This document shows positions 39,815 through 48,055 of a stretch of 64,000 nucleotides of DNA, one piece after another (the stretch's first letter is position 1; each line of letters begins with the position of its first letter). The stretch is from Propioniciclava flava (lineage in GTDB: Bacteria; Actinomycetota; Actinomycetes; Propionibacteriales; Propionibacteriaceae). The position numbers and the translations under genes are program-made. The notes under the pieces are model-generated. The model saw only the letters and a list, made by a program, of their open reading frames with translations, had not been told where the DNA came from and ran no database searches. The stretch spans positions 372,001-436,000 of the forward strand of contig NZ_PPCV01000001.1 of NCBI RefSeq assembly GCF_004126535.1, in the 5' to 3' direction.

Positions 39815-40618
39815 CTAGTTCACTGATTGTCGAGTGTGGGCGAGGCGATAGGAGTCGGTGCCGGTCTCGATGATCGTGCCGTGGAAGGTGAGCCGGTCGA
39901 CGATCGCGGCGCAGAGGCGGGGGTCTGTAAAAGTTCTCGTCCATTCACTGAAGGGCTGGTTCGTGGCGATCGCGACGGAGGCTTTCTCTTCGCGTTCGGT
40001 GAGGACTTGGAAGAGGAGCTCGGCTCCTCGTTTGTCGAGTTCCATGTAGCCGAGCTCGTCGATGATGAGGAGATCGACTCTTCCATAGCGGGCAATCGTG
40101 CGCGCGAGTTGCATCTCGTCGGCGGCTTCGACGAGCTCATTTACGAGCCGCGTCGCGAGCGTGTATTTGACCCGGAACCCTTTCTCCGCAGCGGCGGTGC
40201 CGAGCCCGATCAGCAGATGGGATTTGCCGGTGCCGGAGTCGCCGATCAGGCAGAGCGGGTCGCCGCGGCGGACCCAGTCGCCTTGCGCGAGAGTGTTGAT
40301 CGTAGCGGCGGTGAGGTGAGGGTTGGCGTCGTAGTCGATGTCGTCGAGGAATTTCGGACGTGGGAAGCCTGCTGTGGCGACGCGGCGGATGGTGGAGCGG
40401 CGGTCCCGATCATCGACTTCGGCGAGGAGGAGCTCAGCGAGGAATCCGATGTAGGACAGCTGTTCCTTCTCCGCGGTGCTGACGGCTTCATCGAGGACCC
40501 CTCGCATGGTCGGCAGCCGTAGCCGCCTCAAAGCGCTGTCAGTAGCGGCCGCGGCGGCTTCGTCGGTCATCGGGCGTCGGCGGCGCAGCAGCGGGGTCAC
40601 GGATGTGGTCGTGCTCAT
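39815..40618 (-). CDS. istB: IS21 family helper ATPase IstB
   Basis: A 267-residue AAA+ ATPase that assists the IstA transposase in target selection. Walker A is CLIGDSGTGKSHLLIGLG near residue 122, Walker B LLIIDELGYMELDKRGAEL near residue 183, and the arginine-containing C-terminus is DRLTFHGTIIETGTDSYRL. It overlaps istA by 4 bases. Complete and presumably functional. Confidence 0.95.
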   Translation of the reverse strand: MSTTTSVTPLLRRRRPMTDEAAAAATDSALRRLRLPTMRGVLDEAVSTAEKEQLSYIGFLAELLLAEVDDRDRRSTIRRVATAGFPRPKFLDDIDYDANPHLTAATINTLAQGDWVRRGDPLCLIGDSGTGKSHLLIGLGTAAAEKGFRVKYTLATRLVNELVEAADEMQLARTIARYGRVDLLIIDELGYMELDKRGAELLFQVLTEREEKASVAIATNQPFSEWTRTFTDPRLCAAIVDRLTFHGTIIETGTDSYRLAHTRQSVN

Positions 40619-42270
40619 GCGGGGTGTGCTCCTTCGTTCGAGTTCCGGGCCGCGTCTTTCGCGGTCCGGCGTTTCAACAGTTCGTCGTAAGCGGCAACCG
40701 ATGGTGTCGGCCGCCGGTCCCGGGGCAACCCGGCGATCACGGCGAGAGGGTCCATCAGACGACGCTGCGTGAGCGAGACCACGTTCGCCGTGACCACGGA
40801 GGACGGCGCAGGAACGGTGGGGTCGGTGGTGGCCGCGCGGCGCGCTTCGACGGCGACGACCTCGGCGAGCACCGAGCCGACGCTCATCGCCGCGCGGATC
40901 CCCGCAATAACCGCAGAGGCGGGGAGATGCCGGTGCAGGAGGAGGACATCGAGCAGCTCGCGGGTGCCGGCTGCGTCACCGTTGACGCGGCGAGACGCAT
41001 CCCAGAACGCCTCATGCTCGGCCGTGAACGCCCCAGTGGTCCGGGCATGCGAGAGGACCGTGGAGCCGGAGAGCGCGCCGGGTTTGATTCGGAGGACCTC
41101 GAGGTAGTGGTCCAGGAGCACGGCCTGCCCGTTGCGGACAGCGACGCGTTCATGACGGGCGACGAGGCGACGCCCATCGAAGATCAGCACCTCTGATGCG
41201 CGCAACAGCGCCCGAACTCTTCGGCCAATCAACGACGCGGGAACGGAATACTTCGCCTGCCGGATCGTGACCAGCGCGGAGTGATCGACCATCGGAGTGA
41301 GCGGCTGCCCCGGCTCGAACCGGTCGGCCGGCAACGGGGCGAGCCTGGTCCGTTCTCGTTCCCAGTCTTGTCCGACCGTCGACAACCGGCCCGTGATGCG
41401 GCGGTCGTCGTCGCGGGCCTCGCAGCGTTCGATATAGCCGTTGAGCTCCGCCAGGGACGTGACTTTCGGGACCGGGGTGAGCCAGCTGCGACGAAAACGG
41501 CCGACCTCACCCTCAACACCGCCCTTCTCATGCGCTCCCCGCTCACCCGGTTCGCAGTAGAACGCGTCGAACCCGTAGTGCGAGCGGAACAACGCCCACC
41601 GGTCGTTCTCCTCTCGCCGCCGACCGACACTGAGTACCTTCTTCACTGCCTGCCCGAGGTTGTCGTACTTGATCTGCATCGTCGGAATCCCGCCCAACTC
41701 CTCGAACGCGGTGACATGCCCCTCCAGGAACGCTTCCTGCGACAACGTCGGATATGCCCGGTGGATCGCCTTCCCCGAATGCGACATCCGGAACACGAAG
41801 ATGAACACCTTCGTCCGTGTCCCCGCGAGGTCGATCCAGAACTCCCCGAAATCGACCTCCGCTTCCGCGCCCGGCGCGTGCTCCTGTGGCACGATCGCGA
41901 CCGACGCAAGTACGTCGGCCTCCGCAGCGATCTGCGAGCGACGAGCGCGCACGTAATCCCGCACGGACGGATACCCGACCTCCGCGGCGTGCTCGTCGAT
42001 GAGCCGGTTCCAGATCCGCGTCGCGGTGTGGCGCTGCTTCCGCGGGGCAGCCAGATCTTCCCGCAGCATCGCATCGATCGCGTCCTTGAACGGCCCGAGC
42101 TTCGGCGCAACCCGATCAGGGACCTTCCGCGCCGGCGGCTCCGCGGACTGCAAGGCCCGACGCACCGTGTTCCGTCCCACACCAAATCGCGCAGCAAGCT
42201 TGCGCGTGCCTAACCCCTCGATCCGCGCGTCCCGCCTGATCCTCGCGAACAGATCCATCCGACTCTCCAC
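40615..42270 (-). CDS. istA: IS21 family transposase IstA
   Basis: A 551-residue DDE transposase. The N-terminal HTH (MDLFARIRRDARIEGLGTRK, then LAARFGVGRNTVRRALQ) is followed by an rve-type integrase core starting AEVDFGEFWIDLAGTRTKVF with the first catalytic Asp in EVDFGEF and the final Glu in ERGAHEKGGVEGEVGRF. The C-terminal beta-barrel region (YSVPASLIGRRVRALLRASE) binds the ends. The ATG at 42258 is an alternative start. It transcribes towards istB and the passenger genes. Confidence 0.95.
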   Translation of the reverse strand: MESRMDLFARIRRDARIEGLGTRKLAARFGVGRNTVRRALQSAEPPARKVPDRVAPKLGPFKDAIDAMLREDLAAPRKQRHTATRIWNRLIDEHAAEVGYPSVRDYVRARRSQIAAEADVLASVAIVPQEHAPGAEAEVDFGEFWIDLAGTRTKVFIFVFRMSHSGKAIHRAYPTLSQEAFLEGHVTAFEELGGIPTMQIKYDNLGQAVKKVLSVGRRREENDRWALFRSHYGFDAFYCEPGERGAHEKGGVEGEVGRFRRSWLTPVPKVTSLAELNGYIERCEARDDDRRITGRLSTVGQDWERERTRLAPLPADRFEPGQPLTPMVDHSALVTIRQAKYSVPASLIGRRVRALLRASEVLIFDGRRLVARHERVAVRNGQAVLLDHYLEVLRIKPGALSGSTVLSHARTTGAFTAEHEAFWDASRRVNGDAAGTRELLDVLLLHRHLPASAVIAGIRAAMSVGSVLAEVVAVEARRAATTDPTVPAPSSVVTANVVSLTQRRLMDPLAVIAGLPRDRRPTPSVAAYDELLKRRTAKDAARNSNEGAHPA

Positions 42271-42415
42271 CTACCACCTCGATCCCGCACCCCCGATGGG
42301 CACGGAACCAGCGATACAGGTGGTCCCGAATCAGACCGACACGACCCACCGAAAACACCAAGGGTGGTCCCGAATCAGAGTGACAAACCGGTCTCAGATC
42401 AAACTGACATAGTCA

Positions 42416-44279
42416 GCGCGTTGGCCTCCTGCTCCTCAAGAGTCAGCGACCCGGTGACTCCTGGCATCTCGCGGACGTCCTCGGTGGTCGGTTCTTCGGT
42501 CAGGTAACTGGTCGGTGTGAAATCGCCGCCGACCTCGCCCCATGCTTCCTCGGACAGCACGATCCCCTGCGGCTCGGAGATCGCACTCACTGCGGTGATC
42601 GTGACCTCGTGGTCCGCATTATCGGAGGTCGTGATCGTGACCGAGTCGCCGACGTCGAGGTCAAGACTCTGGCTGAGCCGGTCGGTGATGACGGCGCCGT
42701 CGTCTGTCGCGGGGATGACCTCGGCATCGCGATCCAGTACGCGGAAGAGGTCTCCGGTGCCGAGCACGGTCAGCATATGGTCCGTGCTGTCGTCTGCGCC
42801 GAGCTGGACCGAGCTCTGTTGCATCCATTGCCCTTCTCCGGCTTCGTCCTCGATTCCCTCCCGCATCGCCTCGCTGGCCAGAGGTGAAATCGACAACCGC
42901 GTGTCGTACCGGTATTGCTCGGAGTAGGACAGTTTCACCTGCTGGTTGAGGGTGTCGGGCATGCCGAACCCGGTGACCAGCAGCATCATGCACCCGGTCG
43001 TCGCCACGATCCCCATGACGATCCGGACCGGGTTGCCGGAGGCGTCGCGGATCGCCCAGCGGCTTCCGTACGGCAGGCGCTGCCACAGGGTCCGGAGCCG
43101 CTCGAGCAGGCTCCGTCGGGCTCGTCCGACGTCTGGGCGCATCCCCTCGGCCGGGGTCGCCTTGCGCATGGGGCGGGTGGCCGTCCAGGACGCGAGAATG
43201 CACACCACGACCAGCAGCACCGGCAGAACGGCACTCGCTGGGGTGTAAGCAGTCGTCCATTCGGGCAGGCTGAAACTGCCTTGCTGAGTGCTGAGCACGT
43301 ATCGCGACAGGAATGGCGTGAGCCCGAGCCCGACCAGGACACCGATGAGGACAGCGACGATGCCCACCGCCGTGAAATACGTGCCGATGAGTCGGTTGGA
43401 GTGGCCGAGCGCCTTCAGGGTCGCGACCTCGCCGCGTTGGATGTCGGTCAGGCGTCTGACCGAGGTGAAGATCGATAGCAGCGCGACGAGGAGGAACAGC
43501 GAGGAGAACAGGTAGGACAGGCTCTGGATCTGTGTGACGCGTTCATAGGCGGTCGCCACATGCGGATGCGTGTCGCGGTCGGAGAACGATCCGTAGCGGT
43601 CACCCAGGATGCCAGGTGCTTCAGCGTGGACCACGTCCGGGTCACCGAGGATCGGGATGGTCTGCTCGACCGGTTCGGTGCCAGCCAGCTCGGCGGCCGT
43701 TTGGTCGTTGACGATGCCGTAGCCGAACGACACGGGGTCAGGGGCGACCAGACCGGTGCCGGTGTAGGCGATCTTGTCCGGCTGCAAGATCAGCCCGTTG
43801 ACCTCCAGACTTGTGTCTGTGCCACCGCGGGAGACGGTGATCTCGTCACCGGTACCGATATCGTTTGCCTCGGCGTAGGCCTCGTCAAGCCAAACCCCGT
43901 CCTCGTCAGACACTGGTGCGCCGTCGACGATGTACGAGGCGTTGATTCCGGCGTCATCGCGGGTGCTCAGTGACAGCTCGCCTTCGGACGACGCGTCGGT
44001 CCGAGTCACCGGCACCGAGGTCACGAGGGAGGCCTGGTCGACACCGTCGAGGTCTTCGATCTGCTCGGCGTCGTCCTCGGTCAACGAGTATCCGGTGACC
44101 CAAGCGTCGGGCATCTCCTGCTCCGTGGCGAAAGAATCAAGCTCGGCCTGGATGCCTCGCCAGCCGCCTTCCAGCCCGGAGAAGATGAGCACGCTCAGCG
44201 CTGCCATCAGGGAGACAGCGATGAACTGGGTCCAGTGCTCGCGCAGGTCACGGCCAAGCTTGCGTCCGAACAAGATCAT
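42416..44279 (-). pseudogene. FtsX-like ABC transporter permease, N-terminal part (split by IS21 element)
   Basis: The first 621 codons of an exporter permease of the MacB/FtsX type, reading into the IS21 element at its 3' end. A transmembrane helix near the N-terminus (LIFSGLEGGWRGIQAEL region), a large extracytoplasmic domain, a bundle of helices near residues 255-360 (LSYLFSSLFLLVALLSIF, then VRRLTDIQRGEVATLKALGH) and a second extracytoplasmic domain are visible. The final FtsX domain lies across the insertion at 37969-38387. The ancestral protein had 760 residues. The start overlaps the ABC ATPase stop by 4 bases. The truncated product would lack its last FtsX domain. Confidence 0.88.
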
Positions 44280-45007
44280 GACGCCGCTTCCTCCGCCCCG
44301 ATCGTCTCAGGGGTCTCGTTGAGGCGGTTCTCGACGACGCGCCCGTCGCGCAGACTGATCAACCGGTCGGCCGCCTCAGCAAGCGTGTGCTCATGGGTGA
44401 CGACCACGACGGCAGTCTCGGTACTGCGAGCGGTCTCCTGCAACTGCGCGAGCACCTGCGTGCCGGTCACAGTGTCCAACGCGCCGCTGGGCTCATCGCA
44501 CAGCAGAAGTGCGGGCCTCTTCGCCAGAGCACGGGCGATCGCCACACGCTGCATCTCCCCGCCCGAGAGATGTCGCGGGAACTGATCGAGCCGATGCCCG
44601 AGCCCGACCCGTTCCAGCAGACCCGTCGCAGTATCGGCGGCTTCCCGCCGCGGCATGACCAGCGAGGCGGCCAGGGCCACGTTCTCCACAGCGGTCAGAT
44701 TCGGGATGAGATTGTAGAACTGGAAGACGAACCCGACCCGTTCCCGGCGATACCCCGTCAGGTCACGGTCGGACAGCGTCTCGATGGGCTCACCATCGAC
44801 GCGGATCGACCCGGTGCTGGGTCGGTCCATCCCACCGAGCAGGTTCAGCAGAGTGCTCTTGCCCGATCCGGAGGGGCCGAGGATCACAGTGAACTCGCCA
44901 GTGGCAATCTCGACGTCCACATCGGCAAGCGCGATCACCTGGGCGTCACCGGCGCCGAAGGTGCGTCCGACGCCGGTGACGGAGAGGAAGGGCGCACGGT
45001 CTACCAC
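44276..45007 (-). CDS. ABC transporter ATP-binding protein (MacB/LolD type)
   Basis: A 243-residue ATPase energising the neighbouring FtsX-like permease. Walker A is ILGPSGSGKSTLLNLLGG near residue 42, the signature motif HLSGGEMQRVAIARALAKRP near residue 143 and Walker B LLLCDEPSGALD. The MacB/LolD subgroup is indicated by GTG start context and the block RRERVGFVFQFYNLIPNLTA. GTG 45007 is preferred because it overlaps the KAS III stop by 7 bases; the upstream frame lies in KAS III. With the permease broken, the transporter is presumably inactive unless another permease substitutes. Confidence 0.9.
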   Translation of the reverse strand: MVDRAPFLSVTGVGRTFGAGDAQVIALADVDVEIATGEFTVILGPSGSGKSTLLNLLGGMDRPSTGSIRVDGEPIETLSDRDLTGYRRERVGFVFQFYNLIPNLTAVENVALAASLVMPRREAADTATGLLERVGLGHRLDQFPRHLSGGEMQRVAIARALAKRPALLLCDEPSGALDTVTGTQVLAQLQETARSTETAVVVVTHEHTLAEAADRLISLRDGRVVENRLNETPETIGAEEAAS

Positions 45008-45969
45008 TGAACGATCAGCGCTCCGTAGTGGGTGCCCGACCCGGTGCCGACCAACAACGCGGTCTCGCCCTGCTGCATACCCGCGCGGTGCAGCGCCAGC
45101 GGGATGCTCGCTGCGATCGTGTTCACCTCCCCGAGGGTAACGACCATCTTCTCCCACCCCCAGAACCGGGCCATCATCTCCATGCCGGCCTTGCTGGTCT
45201 GGTGAGGGATGACCCGGTCGATGCCCTCGGCGCTCGTGCTGAGGCCTGGGCGGATGGATTCGAGGAATGGCGGGAACCAGCTGATTGCCCCGCGCAGCAG
45301 TTTCAGCCCCTGCATGTCGAACTTGAAGTCGTCGAGGTGGTCGGCGGCGTTGTCGACTCGCAAGCGGCTGCCGAACCCGCGGATCTCCGCGTCGTGGATG
45401 CCATGGGTGTCGGTGGAGAACCCCGAGGCAACGATGCCCTGGTCCTCGTTGACCGGCTTGCCCACGACCACGGCCGCAGCGGCATCGCCGATGAGGATCG
45501 CGCTCTCGGCCTGATTGAAGTTCAGGCCCCGGCTCCCGGCCTCCGTCGACACGATGAGGATGTGCTCGGCTCTGCCGGAGTCGAGGTAGAAAGCCGCCTG
45601 CTGGAAGGCGACGAGGAACGAGATGCAGGTCGCGTGTACCGAGAACGCGAACTTGCCCCGCATCCCCAACTCCGCGGCGATCAGCGCTCCACCGTCCGGG
45701 ATCGCCTGCATCGGCGTGCCCGAAGCGTTGAGCACCAAGTCGATGTCCGACACGCTCAGCCCGGCTGCCTTGATCGCCTTCTGCGCTGCCGACACTCCTT
45801 GCAGCAGCGGGTCTTCCTCTTCGCTGAGCCAGCGGCGGGTCTTCACCCCCGTCCGTTGCACAGCCTCCTCAGCAGAGATGCCGCACAACGCGGCGACCTC
45901 TGCTGTGGGCACCACCCTCTCGGGCAGCGTCTCCGCTGACCCCAGCACTCTTATTCCCAGCGTTCCCAT
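45001..45969 (-). CDS. 3-oxoacyl-ACP synthase III (FabH/KAS III-like)
   Basis: A 322-residue thiolase-fold condensing enzyme. The catalytic triad is complete: Cys in FSVHATCISFLVAFQQAAF near residue 112, His in RVIPHQTSKAGM near residue 243 and Asn in GEVNTIAASIPLALHRAG near residue 273. It is a specialised member rather than a housekeeping FabH, as it is the first gene of a transport operon and is preceded by an operator-like repeat shared with a butyrolactone-receptor-like TetR gene. It may build a short acyl or beta-keto product exported by the ABC system. The ribosome-binding site GAGGAGGG lies 8 bases ahead of ATG 45969. Confidence 0.87.
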   Translation of the reverse strand: MGTLGIRVLGSAETLPERVVPTAEVAALCGISAEEAVQRTGVKTRRWLSEEEDPLLQGVSAAQKAIKAAGLSVSDIDLVLNASGTPMQAIPDGGALIAAELGMRGKFAFSVHATCISFLVAFQQAAFYLDSGRAEHILIVSTEAGSRGLNFNQAESAILIGDAAAAVVVGKPVNEDQGIVASGFSTDTHGIHDAEIRGFGSRLRVDNAADHLDDFKFDMQGLKLLRGAISWFPPFLESIRPGLSTSAEGIDRVIPHQTSKAGMEMMARFWGWEKMVVTLGEVNTIAASIPLALHRAGMQQGETALLVGTGSGTHYGALIVQW

Positions 45970-46006
45970 GACTACCGCCCTCCTCTACTGATGTCGTACA
46001 CAGCCC

Positions 46007-46028
46007 ATACTAGCCGACCGGTCAGTGA
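46007..46028. promoter_or_regulatory. Putative TetR operator (copy 2) at the KAS III promoter
   Basis: ACTAGCCGACCGGTCAGT at 46009-46026 matches the element before the TetR gene at 37263-37280 in 15 of 18 positions, with identical flanking AT and GA. It overlaps a TAGTAT hexamer on the minus strand (46007-46012) that is a good -10 for KAS III. Confidence 0.62.
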
Positions 46029-46150
46029 GATGCAGACACTACACGCGCGACCTCGCGCAGGCAGGCAGCACCGTCCTGCGCTGCCGTCAGCCGTTGGACT
46101 GATACGCGACGAGCCCGGCTTGGCCAGACGTATCGCTGTGCTTTTCCGAG

Positions 46151-46435
46151 ACGCCACGACACCGACCCGCTGCCACGGACGATCGGGGCACCGTCCGCCG
46201 AGACGGCCGCGTGAGTATCCGCGACGTGGTCTACGGCATCGGTAAGCGTCACGCCGGAACCGAGCTCCACGTCATCGTCGGCGAGACGACCGCAGCGTTC
46301 TGGAGCACCAGCAGCGGGGAACTCGTCGCCGAACAGACGCTCCCCGCACCCGGCACTAAACACGTCGGCTACGTCCGCAAGAACCCGACCCCCGGCCAGA
46401 CCCCGCCGACCCCCGAAGTGTCACCGAGGTCCTGA
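46151..46435 (+). pseudogene. IS481-type transposase, C-terminal remnant
   Basis: About 95 codons end in a sequence typical of the C-terminus of IS481 transposases: VSIRDVVYGIGKRHAGTELH, then FWSTSSGELVAEQTLPAPGT. The catalytic DDE core is missing, and no start codon belongs to it (GTG 46208 is internal). It lies between the KAS III promoter and two IS481-like end repeats. The left border is approximate. Confidence 0.6.
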
Positions 46436-46494
46436 GACATCAACCGTCCGAGAGGTCCTGATACAGAACTGTCACCAGCGTCCTGAGACATCAC
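46419..46494. repeat. Two direct copies of an IS481-like terminal repeat
   Basis: TGTCACCGAGGTCCTGAGAC at 46419-46438 and TGTCACCAGCGTCCTGAGAC at 46470-46489 are near identical, both continue with ATCA, and stand 51 bases apart in the same orientation. A weaker third match (GAGAGGTCCTGATACAGA) lies between. These look like stacked ends of IS481-family insertions after deletion. Confidence 0.55.
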
Positions 46495-46528
46495 AAGCGA
46501 GAAACGAATGGAATCTCAATGACTTTCG

Positions 46529-47731
46529 TCAAGTGGTCGAGGCGGCGACGGCTGCGGGGTGCTGGAAAGTGGTGCGGTCACGCAACATGGCCCAGATGAC
46601 GTTGATGCGTCGCCTGGCCAGGGCGAGGACGGCTTGGGTGTGAGACTTGCCCTCGCCGCGTTTGCGTTCATAGAAGGCTCTGGAGGTCGGGCACCAGATG
46701 GCGGCGACCTGCGCGGAGAGGTAGCAGGCCCGCAGCAGCCTGCGATCGTAGCGTTTGGGCCGGTGGTTGTTGCCGCTGATCCTGCCGGAGTCTCGTGGGG
46801 CCGGTGCCAGGCCCGCGACCCCGGCCAGCCGGTCTGCTGTGGCGAACCGTGTCATCGAGCCGCCGGTCGCGGCCGTGAACTCCGCAGCCAGCATGGGACC
46901 AAACCCCGGCACTGAGAGCAGCAGCTCTGCGTCGGCGTGCTCACGCAACCGGGCCTCGATACGCTTCTCGATCTCGGCGGCATCGGCTGTCAGTCGCAGG
47001 ACATCGGTGGCGAGCTTGGCCACGATCACTGCGGCCGCGCTCTGGCCGGGCAGGACGGTGTGCTGGGCGTGAGCGGCATCCACGGCGGCCTGAGCGACTC
47101 GCTCGGGGCGGTGGTACCCACGGCGGCGTAGCCACGCCGACAGGCGCGTAACGCCCATCCGGCGCAGGCTCGCGGCGTCTTGGTAGCCGGTCAGCAGGGT
47201 CAGTCCGGCAGGTGATTTCGCGAAGTCCAGGGCGGCATCCAGCCCGGGGAAGTACTCCAGCAGCGTGGCCCGCAGACGGTTGAGGATCCGGGTGCGGTCG
47301 GTCATGAGGTCGGTTCGGTGGGCGCAGAGCAGGCGCAGGTCGGTGGCGATCTCGTCGCTGATGCTGATCGGGTACAGGTCACGGCGCATGCGCGCCTGAT
47401 CGGCGATGATCCAGGCGTCCTTCGCATCGGTCTTGGCATCGCCACGGTACGTGCGGGCGGCGGTGTAGACCGTGCGTCCTGGCAGGTAGAGCACGTTCTG
47501 GCTATGCGCCGTCAACACGGCGATCAGCAGTGCGGCACCGCCCTGGTTCAGGTCGGTTGCCCAGGTCAGCTCGTGGCCGTCTGCGAGGCCCGCGACGTGG
47601 GCGAGGAGGTTCAGGATGTCGGTCTCGGTGTTCGGGACCTTCTTCGAGTAGAGCCGGTTTCCCTCGGCGTCGACGACAACGCAGTGATGATGAGCTTTAC
47701 CGGCATCGATACCGGCCCAGATCCGGGGCAT
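46529..47731 (-). CDS. IS110 family transposase (DEDD recombinase)
   Basis: A 400-residue IS110-type transposase. The N-terminal RuvC-like DEDD domain begins PRIWAGIDAGKAHHHCVVVD and contains TDLNQGGAALL and the pair in GDAKTDAKDAWIIADQARM. The C-terminal Tnp domain has LLSVPGFGPMLAAEFTAATG with the conserved serine region, and SGRISGNNHRPKRYDRRLLR. Start at ATG 47731 is chosen because the family begins there; the frame upstream is leader. IS110 enzymes are guided by a bridge RNA encoded in the non-coding end next to the gene. Confidence 0.92.
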   Translation of the reverse strand: MPRIWAGIDAGKAHHHCVVVDAEGNRLYSKKVPNTETDILNLLAHVAGLADGHELTWATDLNQGGAALLIAVLTAHSQNVLYLPGRTVYTAARTYRGDAKTDAKDAWIIADQARMRRDLYPISISDEIATDLRLLCAHRTDLMTDRTRILNRLRATLLEYFPGLDAALDFAKSPAGLTLLTGYQDAASLRRMGVTRLSAWLRRRGYHRPERVAQAAVDAAHAQHTVLPGQSAAAVIVAKLATDVLRLTADAAEIEKRIEARLREHADAELLLSVPGFGPMLAAEFTAATGGSMTRFATADRLAGVAGLAPAPRDSGRISGNNHRPKRYDRRLLRACYLSAQVAAIWCPTSRAFYERKRGEGKSHTQAVLALARRRINVIWAMLRDRTTFQHPAAVAASTT

Positions 47732-47990
47732 GTTCAGTTTTCCTTTCAGTCGGGTGCCCCGTTCACCCGGACCACGGCCACGCTGTCGCGTCCCTAACCA
47801 GCGATCAGCCCCCAAGCACAGAGGCGCCGCACTTCTCAATCAGCAGTCGAGCCGGCCGAAGACCCCCGGCGGCCAATCCATTCCAGCCCTCTGCCGGGCA
47901 GACGCATGTAAGCCATACCCGGGGTCTCCCCGAGTGAACCTGGAACCTCTGACCGGCTCCTGGAGCACCCTTGAAAGTTTAGGGACGCAT
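47732..47990 (-). ncRNA. Candidate bridge-RNA region upstream of the IS110 transposase
   Basis: About 260 bases without a gene precede the IS110 start on its 5' side. In the IS110 group (as opposed to IS1111) the bridge RNA is encoded in this left non-coding end. Several short complementary segments are present (for example CGGGTGCCCCG...ACCCGG and CCGGCCG...CCCCCGGCGG), but I cannot fold it or find the target and donor loops by eye, so the call rests on position. Confidence 0.35.
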
Positions 47991-48051
47991 GTTACCGGCG
48001 GTAGTGCCCGCGCACCTTCCTCACGAAGCGACTCGTGAGGAAGGCGGTAAC
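47991..48051. other. Nested inverted repeats ahead of the relaxase gene (oriT candidate)
   Basis: A perfect 12-bp stem (CCTTCCTCACGA at 48015-48026 and TCGTGAGGAAGG at 48033-48044, 6-base loop) is enclosed by a second perfect pair, GTTACCG (47991-47997) and CGGTAAC (48045-48051). The structure ends 4 bases before the relaxase ATG at 48056. Relaxase genes often lie beside their own oriT or are repressed through such repeats. Confidence 0.5.
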
Positions 48052-48055
48052 CGGC

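Larger units (their letters stand above)
38396..42415. mobile_element. IS21-family element with passenger genes
   Basis: 4,020 bp with istA-istB and three extra genes (SRPBCC, EVE, MarR). Both ends carry the multiple short terminal repeats typical of IS21: on the left TGTCAATCTGTTCTGAGACC and TGTCACTTTGATTCGGGACC, on the right (minus strand) TGTCAGTTTGATCTGAGACC, TGTCACTCTGATTCGGGACC and a third copy. The element is flanked by an 8-bp direct repeat GCGCGTTG at 38388-38395 and 42416-42423. In ordinary IS21 elements the end follows soon after istB; here about 1.4 kb of cargo lies between istB and the left end. Confidence 0.88.

Noticed and set aside
46022-46363. 113-codon minus-strand gene
   Set aside because: Antisense to the IS481 transposase remnant and without a recognisable product.
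48035-48055. GTG 48035 as relaxase start
   Set aside because: It lies inside a perfect 12-bp hairpin; ATG 48056 follows the hairpin and a GGAAGG sequence.
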